Numbered from the stretch's first letter, positions 48,224-59,224 are shown. The stretch: 64,000 nucleotides of DNA from Adiantum capillus-veneris (GCA_014529385.2 CM043962.1:51218905-51282904), one strand, 5' to 3'. Notes: generated by a model from the letters alone, not told the origin. Numbers and translations: made by a program.

Positions 48224-50059
48224 TTGGGTGTGGATGGTATACTTCAGACATGTTTTCCAATGGAGGGAAGAATGCAAGTTATCTCAGAGGCACATAATGG
48301 AGAGTCTGGTGGACACTTTTCCGACGAAGTAACCTACAAGAAGATTCTGCAAGCAGGTCTATGGTGGCAAACAATGATTGCTGATGTCAGAAGCTTTTGT
48401 AAAACTTGTGATATATGCCAGAGAATGGGCCGACCAACAGCTGCAGACATGACTCCCTTAATGCCTATACAACCATTGGTAGTATTCATGAAATGGGGAT
48501 TGGATTTTATGGGACCTTTTAAGAAGGTGACTCCCAGGAAGAACAAGTACATCGTGATGGCTACTTGTTATGTTACCAAGTGGGTTGAAGCTAAAGCTCT
48601 TCCTGACAACACAGCCAAGTCAACTGCACGGTTTCTGTTTGAGAATATTGTCTGTCGATATGGATGTCCAGTGGAAATTGTGACCGATCAAGGGACACAC
48701 TTTATCAATGATACTATGGAAATACTATTGGATATGCTTTCAGTCAAGAATCGGAAATCTACTCCTTACTATCCCAGATGCAATGGACAGGTTGAAAGTA
48801 GCAATAAGAAAATTAAGACTATTCTCACTAAGGTGGTGCAAAAGAAACCAGACCAGTGGGATTTGAAGATTCAAACTGCTCTATGGGCTTATAGAACAGC
48901 TTATAAGGTAACTACTGGAATGACACCATTCAGAATGGTGTATGGTACTGAAGCAGTGGTTCCTATGGAGTTTGTAATCCACAATCTGAGAATGGCTGTA
49001 AAGTATGGATTAGACTTCAACCATAATCTTAAGAAAAGACTGGATGAATTGATGCAGTTAGATGAACTCAGGCAAAGGGCTATATTGGAACAAGAAATTT
49101 TTCAACAAAGAAGGAAGCACTGGCATGATCGCCGAATTAAAGTCCGAGAATTCCAGAAAGGAGACTTAGTACTTCTATATCAGTCAAGACTGGGTCCAAA
49201 GAAGCCGAATTTGAAGATTGCCTGGGCAGGACCTTTTGAGGTTGATTGGGTCTTTTCCAATGGCACAATCAGATTAAAAGACTTATCTGGACTAATGTTG
49301 CCAGGAGTATATAATGGAGCAAAGATCAAACTTTATTACTCAGAGACCAGAGAAACTGGATTAGAAGAAGTCACTAAGGAGCTAGAGGTTGTTGATCAAG
49401 AGATACCAGAATCAGATATTTTTGTTCTTTTCCATGTGCAACCAGTTCCAGCTTCAGAACCAGTACCTGAAGAATCAGATCAGGCTCATTTAAGAACCAG
49501 TACCAGTATGATCCAGCCAGAGTGGGAATCAGTTCAGAACCAGTATGAACACACTTTCCAAATTTTAAGAGGCCAACGGTCAAATGGTATGCCAGTGATA
49601 ATTATTACAAGGATGGGTTGCAGTCTTGTCCAATGCATGTTTGCCACGTCAGCGACGGCGCACACAAGTCTAGGAGCGGCGAGTAGTGGAGCTTTTATGG
49701 CGCGAACACGTATAACAGACAGGAGGGTTAACATTTTTCCTCATAAATCTCCTGCGCGACGCTTTCCTCCTGTCAATCATTTGCCATCGCCAAGCTTCGA
49801 GGTCTCTTCACTACAACCGCAAACTTCGGCCTCCGATGAGACAGTTGACTATCAGACAACCTTACCAGCGACACCAGGCAACGGCTTTAACACAAGTAAG
49901 TCCTCTTCGCCTTCTCCTGTTTCATCGTCGTCGACCTCACAATGTATGGGTAGAAGGAAACGATCAGAGAAGATGGAGGAAACTCTTGCAGAAACCCAGG
50001 CTATAATTACTGAGGCAAAGGCAAGCCTTCCTGTTCTTCCACACAGTAAAATCCAATGA
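48224..50059 (+). CDS. Integrase of the 11 kb element plus in-frame extension
   Basis: 611 open codons. Zinc-binding H-H-C-C part: EAHNGESGGHFSDE and CKTCDICQRMG. DDE core: KWGLDFMGPFKKV, EIVTDQGTHFIND and PRCNGQVESSNKKIKTI, all three acids present. C-terminus: QKGDLVLLYQSRLG, IAWAGPFEVDWV (GPF module), and PGVYNGAKIKLYYSE, the V-NG--LK-Y block of chromodomain-less plant Gypsy elements. After about residue 400 the frame runs on through a compositionally different, Ser/Pro-rich stretch (about 49,620-49,940) into the accessory frame and stops at TGA 50,057-50,059. Integrase acts in the nucleus to insert the cDNA. Confidence 0.9.
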   Translation: MGVDGILQTCFPMEGRMQVISEAHNGESGGHFSDEVTYKKILQAGLWWQTMIADVRSFCKTCDICQRMGRPTAADMTPLMPIQPLVVFMKWGLDFMGPFKKVTPRKNKYIVMATCYVTKWVEAKALPDNTAKSTARFLFENIVCRYGCPVEIVTDQGTHFINDTMEILLDMLSVKNRKSTPYYPRCNGQVESSNKKIKTILTKVVQKKPDQWDLKIQTALWAYRTAYKVTTGMTPFRMVYGTEAVVPMEFVIHNLRMAVKYGLDFNHNLKKRLDELMQLDELRQRAILEQEIFQQRRKHWHDRRIKVREFQKGDLVLLYQSRLGPKKPNLKIAWAGPFEVDWVFSNGTIRLKDLSGLMLPGVYNGAKIKLYYSETRETGLEEVTKELEVVDQEIPESDIFVLFHVQPVPASEPVPEESDQAHLRTSTSMIQPEWESVQNQYEHTFQILRGQRSNGMPVIIITRMGCSLVQCMFATSATAHTSLGAASSGAFMARTRITDRRVNIFPHKSPARRFPPVNHLPSPSFEVSSLQPQTSASDETVDYQTTLPATPGNGFNTSKSSSPSPVSSSSTSQCMGRRKRSEKMEETLAETQAIITEAKASLPVLPHSKIQ

Positions 50060-51004
50060 TATGTCTTTACTGATCATGCAATGACTCTGCTACAACTCTG
50101 GGATCTGCGAGTTGTATTGCAAGCGACAAGGATTGCTTTTGATGCAGGGATCATCAAGCAAGTTCTTGATTCTTTTGATGCAGAAAAGAGCAGTGCTATG
50201 ATAAATAATAGGAGGGTGTCAGTGACACCAGAAGCCATTGCCTTTGCATTTTGAATGCCTAATGAGCCTAAACCATCGGTGGCAACTGCGCAGCAAATAA
50301 GTATTGCTCTAAAGGAGGATGAAGCAGCTCGAAAGAAGCGCAAGGCAAGTGCTCAAGAAGTTCTAGTAGTAAGACTGGAAGCCTCCGCTGCTTACAGTTT
50401 TGTAGCCGAAGCAGTCAGTCTTAAGAATAAACCAACTTATGTGTCAGAAAAATTATTTGCTATGCTATTGGCCAAGATACTGGATCCACAAGTCCATATC
50501 AACCTGTGCCAAATACTCTCGCATAATGTACTTCAACAGACTGCCAAGTTGAAATCTCAAACTGTTTTCAAGGCATGGTATGTCTAGCAATTTCTGTATT
50601 GGGCTACTGCTACAGATATTAATGAGCAGGTGAAGCTGGCATGGAATGAGTAGCCCATTTTTGAACCAAAGAAAATTGAACTGTCCTCAGACGACGAGGA
50701 AACGGACAGTCAAACAACTTCCAAGGACCTGAAAAGGAAAGCTACTGCAGAGGAAGCTAGTAGTTCAAAGAAACCAAGAATTACACTGACCAAAAGCAGT
50801 GAATTCTTAAAGCACATCGAAAGCCAGGTAAAGGCAGCGAACACTGAGACAACTGTACCTAATCAGACAGTTGTTAAACAAACAGTTGCTACTGGATCTG
50901 GGAGGGATCAGGTAAAGCCAGTCACTGAGGCAAAGGTACCAGACCAGTCAGGAGATAAAGGCAGGAATCAACTGGATAAGGGGAAAGGTCCAGCGTCCTC
51001 AACT

Positions 51005-51763
51005 ATGTCTGAAACAGTTCGTGTCATTTCTCAAAACCCTCTACAACTGGTTAAAAAGGATAAGCTACAGCAAATGCAAACTCATAAATTGAGAGGGCAT
51101 CTCTCACTCACCAAAATTGATTATGCATCTCTACCTTATGTGGCTCCTGTGGCAATATATGAACCAGTTGATTCTGATCCAACAACGGTCAAGGACAGAT
51201 GTTCAGTACTAATACAGTCCTCTTGGAATACCATTGTCAGTTGTATGGGACAATTGGTGGAAGCTGTTGGATCAAAAGATGAAGTTAAAAAGCTTAAAGC
51301 TGAATTGGCAGAAGCACAGCATCAGATTGCCACACTCCAGAAAGCCCAGGAAGCACAGAACATACAACACAGGGTATTGCAAGCTCAGTCAGAGAGAGCT
51401 CAGGAGTTGTTGAACAAAAAGTTAGCTAAATCTGAGTCTGAAATTATGATCATAAAGAGTCAAAGGAATGAAGCATCGAGAGTTGCAGAGCGAGTTGAAA
51501 TGGGGCTCAGAACAAAGCGGACAGAATTTAGAAAGTTGCTATTACACCATACAGCTCTGAAGCATTCGCTGACGGACAGATACATCTACAATATCTTGTC
51601 TGAAATTTTGAACCCCGCAGGCAATGCTGTTTTTTATTTAGAAAATTTAAAATCCTTGATGGAAAGTCTGCAAAGTGATTTGCAGGACAAGGTGAGTGAA
51701 TTCAACAATGCTCTGATGAACCAAGCCATCATGGATTATATTGAGCAGCAGACATCCCCATAG
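51005..51763 (+). CDS. Accessory ORF segment with coiled coil
   Basis: Uninterrupted 252-codon piece of the accessory frame. It starts at MSETVRVISQNPLQ, has a globular part with PYVAPVAIYEPV, then a long heptad-rich helix from about residue 95 to 165 (SKDEVKKLKAELAEAQHQ onward). It ends at TAG 51,761-51,763, directly before the acidic stretch. This is probably a fragment of the larger protein, not a separate gene. Confidence 0.5.
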   Translation: MSETVRVISQNPLQLVKKDKLQQMQTHKLRGHLSLTKIDYASLPYVAPVAIYEPVDSDPTTVKDRCSVLIQSSWNTIVSCMGQLVEAVGSKDEVKKLKAELAEAQHQIATLQKAQEAQNIQHRVLQAQSERAQELLNKKLAKSESEIMIIKSQRNEASRVAERVEMGLRTKRTEFRKLLLHHTALKHSLTDRYIYNILSEILNPAGNAVFYLENLKSLMESLQSDLQDKVSEFNNALMNQAIMDYIEQQTSP

Positions 51764-52423
51764 GAGGATGAAGAAGAAGAAGAAGATGAAGCTGATAAGG
51801 AGGAGGATAATCAAGAAGCCGGGCATACACAGGATGATGATGATGCCCCACCACCATCTCCACCTCCAGGACCAGGCAATGATGGGACAGGGCCAGATGA
51901 AGGAGGCCAGTCACAGCAAGACCAACCTGACCAGACTGAGGAACAGCAGGAAAGACAGGAAACAGAACAACAGTCGGGTCATCAGCAGACTGAAGAACGG
52001 CAGACCAGCAACACTGGAAATGAGCCACCTAATCAGTCCCATCACAGAAGAGAGGCTAAAGGGAAAATGAAGGCTCAAGATGAAGAACCAGTGAAGGATC
52101 ATCAACATTCACTGCAACTCATTACCCTAAATAAGCAGCTGAGACATCAACAGGCCTCCATCACCAGACAGTATCTGGAGGATGATACTCTGTGGACTGA
52201 TTTAGAAAGGTTCCAAAGACTATATGTAGGAGCCAGGGAAATGGTAGAACATTGGAAATCTTCTGCTTTTCATGATAAGGAAGCTTGTAGACTACCTGCA
52301 CATCCCAGTACAGTTCAGCTGATGGAACGAGTTCCAGAATGGATACTCAATGCTGATGAGAAATTGGTGAACCCGTACTAGCAAAGACAGTGTACTGCAG
52401 ATTGTCAGTCCTTAGCTTTAGAA

Positions 52424-53419
52424 TTGGAACTTCTGCTGGGTAACAAACCAACTTACCGTTGCATGAAGGACGTGAGGGTCCAACTTAAGGATGTTCTAGT
52501 TCAAGTGCAAATTGCAAGAGGTGTTTTGGACCAGAGAGTGAAAGCCATCCTGGAGGACCAGACAGCCACTAGCAAAGGCCCTCAAACTCGCATGTCTGTC
52601 GGAGCACAGGCAACTGCTCTCCGCACCTTATTCCTGCTAGTAAGAATTACTAGGAAGATGATGCAACAAGAGAACCAGGCAGTTCTGAATTTCCTGGAAT
52701 TTGTGTCTGATTCTCCAGTTCTCTTGTATGCTGTTCCGGCAAGAGAAACTGAGTTGCCAAGATTTTTTCCAGCACTGTATCCTCAACATCAAGAACCAGT
52801 TGATCGACTCACATATTTCAAAATAACTGATGAGCTTCAGGATTGGTATGAGCGATCAATTGTAGAATGGAAGACTTGGCAGACATTGTTCAATGATGTT
52901 CTTCAAATCAATGACATCCAGGCAATAAAGGAAGAGCTACAAAGGATTCAGTTGTGTAGGGGCCAGTGGAAGATTCAGGTCAGAGGATTGACTAGGATTA
53001 CTAATCAGTTACTGCAGCTTACAGTCAAATCTTCCAAACTGCCTGAGAAAGACATTGCAGCAAAGTTGGGTCTAGCACCGCAGTACAGGGAGATGGTTGA
53101 GATTCTGTTCGAAGCACGCGTCAAAACAAATCAGCCTCTTCCACAAGGATGGATCCATACTGCTTCGCATTTTCATAAAGTGGCCAGAACCAGACTGACC
53201 AAGGGCAGGCGTACACTCTATGATCCTAACACCAAAACCTATCATTCTCTCACACCTTATGAGGTAGAGATGACCACAGACCGGCGGGATCAGCTTGAGC
53301 AGGAGGCCATTTACCGACTGATTCAGAAGGAGAACGCTGATGCTGGAACTTCTCAGGCACCAACATGGTCAAAGAGCAAGGGCAAAAGGAAGACGGTCCA
53401 ATGGAAGGATACTGGGTAG
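52424..53419 (+). CDS. Accessory ORF C-terminal segment
   Basis: 331 open codons after the TAG at 52,379-52,381. Mostly helical and charged (KPTYRCMKDVRVQLKDVLVQ near the start, then QAVLNFLEFVSDSPVLLYAV, YDPNTKTYHSLTPYEVEM), ending with the basic SKSKGKRKTVQWKDTG. No family recognised. The true coding continues from upstream, so its ATG is arbitrary. Confidence 0.5.
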   Translation: MELLLGNKPTYRCMKDVRVQLKDVLVQVQIARGVLDQRVKAILEDQTATSKGPQTRMSVGAQATALRTLFLLVRITRKMMQQENQAVLNFLEFVSDSPVLLYAVPARETELPRFFPALYPQHQEPVDRLTYFKITDELQDWYERSIVEWKTWQTLFNDVLQINDIQAIKEELQRIQLCRGQWKIQVRGLTRITNQLLQLTVKSSKLPEKDIAAKLGLAPQYREMVEILFEARVKTNQPLPQGWIHTASHFHKVARTRLTKGRRTLYDPNTKTYHSLTPYEVEMTTDRRDQLEQEAIYRLIQKENADAGTSQAPTWSKSKGKRKTVQWKDTG

Positions 53420-53693
53420 TTCTATCTCAGAATTCAGGGGCGACTTTTCTTCTCAGCAGGCCGGGAGGGATGACAACTCCACCTTGGCCTTTTCAGCTGT
53501 CTCGCAATCTGTGAGCTTTCTAGAGCTCTGCATCCTTCACCATCTTCTCAATGTCAGACTCTGACAATCCACCAGAAGATGGATTGTCAACATCAGAACC
53601 AGACGATGGATTTTTCAGTTCCACATCAGAACCAGACAATGGATTTTTCAGAAATTTTGGAATCTTGCCAAAATTCAAGAAAGAAGAGAAGGA
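53420..53693 (+). other. Untranslated 3' region with 33-bp repeat and polypurine tract
   Basis: Contains ACATCAGAACCAGACRATGG units of 33 bp in tandem (53,590-53,622 and 53,623-53,652). It ends in a purine-rich AAGAAAGAAGAGAAGG immediately before the 3' LTR. Confidence 0.75.
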
Positions 53694-54165
53694 TGTAGAC
53701 GGCTGGCGCGTCACCATGTGGGAACGTGTTCTTAGAAGATGGGCAGTGAATCACTTAGTAATTACTAAAGTAATTACTACGGTAAACCCGAAGCATATAA
53801 ATAGGGCCCATTACTTTGATATCGGGTTGGCAATTGTTATCACTTGTATTAGCGCTTTGAGCTATAATTGCACTCGAACATCAATGGTAGTATCATCGGC
53901 TACACTTTCTCTCTCTCTGTAATCATATTCACTGTAATCTCAATCATGATATATACATATTCCAGTGATACTGACTTCTCAACAGTCTTCTGAATCTGAA
54001 TCTGAACTTTATTCCAGTCTTTAAGTCTGATTCTCATTTCAGTATTCATATTTCAGTCTAGTCACTGATTTCTATCTAGTCTGCTGTCTAAACTCTTCCT
54101 ACTCTAAGTAGCTGAAATCCTTCAACACTGGAATCAGCTGTCTCAAGAGATCAGCTCCAATTCCA
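53694..54165 (+). repeat. 3' LTR (472 bp)
   Basis: Direct copy of the 5' LTR with about ten substitutions. The TATAAATA is at 53,796-53,803. GGTAG follows. Confidence 0.9.
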
Positions 54166-54170
54166 GGTAG

Positions 54171-54960
54171 TGCTAACAAAGAGCACAAGCCTGCTACGGG
54201 CTCAAAGAAGAGATTGGCAATAAGAAAGGTACCAACTTAGAAAGGTGGTGTGTCAACTTGCACGAGGGAAGCATTGAAAAGCCCAAATGAATGCTTTATT
54301 TGGCCAACTATGAGCCCTCCCCAATAGTCCCTTTAAAGGGATGCGCCATTGGAGGGCCCTTCATTGTGCGTACTGAGAGCAGTCAGTGAACCTTGGAGGC
54401 ATTCGCTCTAAAACTAGCCACATCCTGTTGAAAAGGCGTTTTGGAATTGTGGGGGGTGGTTGAAGCACCTCCCATCTAAAAGATCGTTTTTCTAGCCAGT
54501 AAGTGTAGATGTTTGGACTCATCAGTTTTGTGTGTGGGACTCTTACGCCTCATATTGAGGGCCCTCCAAAATTCTTTTTAAAGGGCCTATGAGGGAGCCC
54601 TCTATGGGCTAATGAGGAGAAGCAGTATTAGAGGCAAAAAGATAGGTCATTCAAATGGCATGATATCTTCATAATTTATTGATTTTAGAGTTTAAGATGA
54701 GCTTGCTTCTTTTTTTATAAACACATTATGTTGAACGGTTCTCTCTCAAGATCCCCTCTACCCGCGTGTCCCCTTGGCCCTCTTTGGTTGTGCAGTTTCA
54801 TTGCCCTGCTCCTTTTGCGGCCCCCTGCTTCTCCCTCAGCATGGGTCCCCCTGCCGCCTCTGCGTGCTTGAAGCTTGAGAGAGACCCAGCTCCCTCGCTT
54901 GCTCAATTGCTGCCTGCTTTCATCCTCTTTGCTCTACCCTTCTAACCACCCTACCTGCAC
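54171..54960. other. Unassigned sequence
   Basis: No gene recognised. A 63-codon basic minus-strand frame at 54,715-54,906 has no motif. Confidence 0.5.
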
Positions 54961-54970
54961 GTCTTCGTGG

Positions 54971-54973
<3 letters not shown>

Positions 54974-55042
<69 letters not shown>

Positions 55043-55054
55043 TAGAGTGTCTAG

Positions 55055-55092
<38 letters not shown>

Positions 55093-55222
55093 GAGAACGA
55101 GAGTGATAGGGAGGTGGGTTGCATGAAGGCGGATACACGAGGGAGTGGGAGAGAGCAATGTGAAGGCGGCTACACAAGGGAGAGGGAGAGAGAGACACGT
55201 GTAGCCTTTTCTTGTGGTGGTG

Positions 55223-55292
<70 letters not shown>
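54974..55292. repeat. Microsatellite cluster (GA)n, (CA)n, (GA)n
   Basis: GA at 54,974-55,041, CA at 55,057-55,090, GA at 55,225-55,292, separated by GAGAGGG-rich spacers. Confidence 0.95.
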
Positions 55293-55295
<3 letters not shown>

Positions 55296-55852
55296 TGACG
55301 AAATCTTTTTGACATTCGACTAAATTCATCTTTTTTCAAAATTGATCACCCATACTGGCATTGGTATTTGAGAAAAAGAATACATAGAGTTTGTCAAGTT
55401 AGTTATTGAAGGCTTACAACAACCCCAATAGTAGCAAATGCCCTTAGCCAACCACAACAAATGGGATGGCAATCAAGATGTGGGATAAGCTTTTTAAGCT
55501 CTACTAGCTCACGCGACCCGCCTACCAGAGGGTCTCGCTTGCTCTTACCACCGATGTATGTACATGTGTGTATGTGTCTTATCTTTTTACTTCTCCCCAT
55601 CACACACACACACACACAAACGATGGACCCCTATGATAACAAGAATTGGAGAACCACTAGAAGGGCTATCCATCACTGTAAAGAAATATATTGAACATGA
55701 GTTACTTGAATAATATAATTTCTAATAATGTCTACTTTTATTTCTATCTATCTCTATATATCTATCTAAATCTATTTATTTATATTATATTATCAATGAG
55801 TTTATTTTTGTGCTCAATTATTTATACATATTTTCTTGATCATCTTACTCTA

Positions 55853-55855
<3 letters not shown>

Positions 55856-55899
<44 letters not shown>
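55856..55899. repeat. (AT)n microsatellite
   Basis: About 44 bp of TA dinucleotides followed by a T run. It lies in a very AT-rich stretch with TCTATCTA variants upstream. Confidence 0.95.
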
Positions 55900-55902
<3 letters not shown>

Positions 55903-58456
55903 TTTTGGCCTGACCCAAAGGGGTGAGCCCTTAGTGATGCCTCCCCTTTTTGCTAATGAAAAATGAGAGATTTTTTTAAAAGAGCATAATTTTGATTGGT
56001 TGAAAGAGATAGAACATATTTTGCTATTGAAAAAGGAGAGATTTTTGACATGTCCAAAGGACAAAAGCTATAAAGATGCCTTCTCTTTTTGCTTACTAAA
56101 ATAGAGAAAAGGTTAAGTTGTATTTTCAAACATTTTTTGATAGGCCAAAAATGTTGATCGATTGAAATAAGATAGTGGCCACTCATTTAAATAAAGAGTG
56201 TAAATCTAGTGATTGACATTTCTTGAGTTTTGAAATATAAAATGATGTTCATTTGTCAAGAAAAGGAATTTGAGCTTTCTTTGAAAGCATGAAACATTGA
56301 AAGCCTTAGAGGTTAAATGATAAAGATTTAGCATAATGCGTGGCTCCACAAATCCCAAGAGTCACCTGTTCATTTTGAGAAGTTCTTTCACCCACCTGTT
56401 CATTTTAAAAAGTTCTTTCATCCCTTGAAACTTGAGGTGATAGACTAAAGTTGTCATTTTTGTTAGTTCAAACTTTAAGGAAGGGATCTATCCTTTAGAG
56501 CTTAAATTTCTAAAGATCTTTTATTTTTATTTTCAAAGATTTTAAAGCTAAGTTTAGAACTTAAGGATGTAAAACTTCTAAAATAACGTCTTCCAATCAG
56601 TACTTCGATGTTTTTTTACTTTCTAAAAGAAACCCTTAGTGTTGTGTTGAGTTAGGGAGACTCCTTTCATTTCACATCGTGACATGTCTTTACTTTTCTT
56701 GAATTCTATTGTTTTCACTGCATGATGGAGACTTACCTTTCATTTCACATCCTGACATGTCTTTACTTTTCTTGAATTCTATTGTTTTAGAATGTTAAAG
56801 TGAAGCTTCACCTTGTATAAATTTTAGTAAATTTTACACACACACACACACACATTTTTTTTTTACATTCTATTGTTTTAGAATGCTAAATTGAAGCTTC
56901 ACTTTGTATAATTCTAATAAATTCTATACACACACATATATATTAATTAGTTCTTTTTATTTCACCTTTCATTTCACAACTTCACATGGATTTACATTTT
57001 CTGTATTTTATAGCTTGATTCTAGTCGGTGTTAACGTTCGAAAAAGTCTCTTTTATCAAGTAGCTGCTGATCAAGTTTCTTCCTCACAAAGAAAAAAATC
57101 AAAAATACCAGCAAAAATTTTGAGATTTGTAAAAATTTTGGACAACTTTATCACATATTTCATCAGTTTTTCTTCTGTTTACCATGGTTTGCAGTTTAGC
57201 TAGTTTCGATTTTCAATCGGCTCAAGACTAAGATGAGGCAATCCTTTCCCAAACACTGATACCAGTTTAATTTAACCTAACAATTTTATCACTTTTTTAT
57301 TGTTTTTGAAAGTCGTCGTGACCCTTTCACTTGTTTAAAGAAGGTAAAACTTTGAATTACAGAAAGTGAAAAAATTACATGGAGCCATAGATAGGAGGAG
57401 GGTCACCCCAAGGTGCTAGAGTTTTAAGGCTTAGAACATTAGAGCTTTTAAAATGGGATTTAAGGCTTAGTGATCTAGTCTAGTTTTAAATTTGTAAAAG
57501 GGGCTCTAAAGCTTAAGGATGTAGAATTTTTAAAATGGGGTCTAGAGCATAGGGCTCTAAAGCTTAGGAATGTAGAGCTTATGGGTGTTATTTTAATTCA
57601 ACTCTATGTGCTTTTTTTAATTTAAAAAAAACTTAAAGATGTAGAGCTTTTAAAGTGGGATTTAGACTCAAATCAAGGCCTAAAATTGACATCTATTTTT
57701 TTGTCAAGGACTATTTTGCCTATTCAAAACAAGTGCTTAAAAAAAACCTCATGCCATTTGACATGCTAGAATCTTAAAGTTGCTTGTCATTTTTTGTGTT
57801 TATACCCTTGAAATTATATAAGTTGATTGTATTACACAAAACATATGAAAGGGGGACTTGAAAAATTGCATGTCAAAAAAAAAATTCTACTATGCTTGGG
57901 AGGCCTCGTGATTTTATCACTTGTTTTAAAAGAGCAAAAAAATTTATTGGTTGAAAGAGATAGAACATACTCATACAAAGATAAGCAAATCTATCTATAC
58001 TATATATGAAGCAATTTAAATTTTTTAAGGAAGGAGAAACCCTCCATGTGCCATTTACTACTTCATTTCAAAGAAAACCAAAACACTTAATTTAAAATGC
58101 AAAAGTGAAAGGTAAGTATTGACATGGTAGAAAATAAAAACACAAAGACTTTTGAGTTTGGCAATGTAAAGTCAAAAAGTACTCTATCTATATTCATAAT
58201 ATTTAGAGCCATGTAGTTTTACTCCAGCTATGAAATGAAATTTGAAGGGTGACCACTCACTACTTTTGTTTTTAAAAGCGATTTGAAGGGTGGCTTTACT
58301 TTGCATTTTGAAGGCCATAAAGAAATCCCCTCTCGTCCAGTGAACCTCCCTTTGTAAGCCTCGTGATTATTTCACACCCCCTCTCAGGTGGGATCAATTT
58401 TCCCTTTAAGTTGGGGGTAGACATATTGGTTTTGTATCAATCGATGGGTGATTAAT
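55900..58456. other. AT-rich unassigned sequence
   Basis: No gene recognised. There are short duplications such as CATTTCACATC-TGACATGTCTTTACTTTTCTTGAATTC repeated at about 56,668 and 56,738, and repeated GGGGTCTAGAGC/TAGAGCTTTTAAA phrases at 57,420-57,660. A short CA tract lies at about 56,835-56,853. Confidence 0.5.
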
Positions 58457-58637
58457 CCCGAAGTGATCACCATGTGATCACAATTAAAGTGAACCCCAAG
58501 TAAACTCGATGTGAAGTGACCGCCAAGTGATCCCTGTGCGAATCCCAATAGAGATACGATCACCTTGTGAACCCACGTATTTCAAAGTGATCATTGTGTG
58601 ACCCCAACCGTCCCAAAGTGATCTCTAATGTGATCCT
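58457..58637. repeat. Degenerate tandem array around GTGATC
   Basis: Repeated AAGTGATCACCATGTGATCA-like phrases about every 30-40 bp (AAGTGACCGCCAAGTGATCC, GATCACCTTGTGAACCC, AAGTGATCATTGTGTGACCCC, AAGTGATCTCTAATGTGATCC). Strongly diverged units. Confidence 0.65.
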
Positions 58638-58690
58638 TTCCCCATCATTTTTGCTATATCATTTTACGTTCTCACCTCCATTTCAAGTGA

Positions 58691-58755
58691 CGGGCGATAG
58701 CTTAATGGGAGAGTCATAGATTTCAATGTGGTAGGTGGTGGTTCAAGTCGTGCAG
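58691..58755 (+). mobile_element. tRNA-derived SINE-like head (A and B boxes)
   Basis: TAGCTTAATGGG matches an RNA polymerase III A box and GGTGGTTCAAGTC matches a B box about 40 bp downstream. The acceptor stem does not pair and no clean anticodon arm forms, so this is not a functional tRNA. A SINE remnant is the best reading. No clear tail or target duplication seen. Confidence 0.4.
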
Positions 58756-58980
58756 AATCAACCCGATCGGAATCTTTTGATTTTTTAGAATAAACGGACG
58801 GTCCACATCTTCCCAAGATCATGGACCGTCAATCCCACCTGACAAGAGGCTGTCAAATAGTCCCCAAGGCTTTGCAAGCTTGCACAGACCTTCCATGTCC
58901 TGAATGATCTATGATCTTGGTGCTCAAAGCTTAGTAGTTGTACACACATGCTCATGTTTTGTTTATATGTATTTGTGTGT

Positions 58981-58984
<4 letters not shown>

Positions 58985-59021
<37 letters not shown>

Positions 59022-59077
59022 GGGGAGGGAGGGAGGGACCCGTTGTCTCTATATGTGTGTGTGTGTGTGTGTGTGTA
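58985..59077. repeat. (GA)n and (TG)n microsatellites
   Basis: GA run at about 58,985-59,015 grading into GGGAGG repeats, then TG at about 59,054-59,077. Confidence 0.9.
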
Positions 59078-59221
59078 TCAAAGACAGAATCAACATATTA
59101 TCATTCGCTCAGGTGCTGGAGCGTTGCACAGAGGCCTTCCACATTAACATTACATTAATGAAGTGCAACAAACTCAATGATTTAGTGATGGGATTCTAGC
59201 GATTTATTGTGAATGTCATGG

Positions 59222-59224
<3 letters not shown>

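Larger units (their letters stand above)
49944..53419 (+). pseudogene. Accessory ORF downstream of integrase (about 1,150 codons, six in-frame stops)
   Basis: The same frame as pol stays open from the integrase tail to 53,419 apart from stops at 50,057, 50,252, 50,585, 50,651, 51,761 and 52,379. A candidate start is the ATG at 49,944 (MGRRKRSEKMEE). Parts in order: a domain with VLDSFDAEKSSAM, VSVTPEAIAFAF and MPNEP, resembling the plant retrotransposon accessory domain catalogued as putative plant transposon protein; a Lys/Ser-rich linker; a coiled coil (KKLKAELAEAQHQIATLQKA, 51,280-51,480); an acidic Glu/Asp and Gln/Pro-rich stretch (51,765-52,060); and a helical C-terminal region (52,424-53,419) ending in a basic tail. 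Function unknown. Confidence 0.7.
43133..54165 (+). mobile_element. 11 kb Ty3/Gypsy LTR retrotransposon (Tat-like) with accessory ORF
   Basis: 472-bp LTRs at 43,133-43,604 and 53,694-54,165 begin TGTAGACGG and end CCAATTCCA. A perfect 5-bp target duplication GGTAG lies at 43,128-43,132 and 54,166-54,170. I count about ten differences between the LTRs, so insertion is fairly recent. The internal order is gag with zinc knuckles, protease, RT, RNase H, integrase without chromodomain, and an extra frame of about 1,100 codons to 53,419. A purine tract (AAGAAAGAAGAGAAGG) ends at 53,692. About ten in-frame stops and at least one frame change make this copy defective, but the architecture is complete. 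Confidence 0.9.

Noticed and set aside
58686-58760. Functional tRNA gene
   Set aside because: A and B boxes are present but the acceptor stem does not pair and no proper anticodon arm forms.
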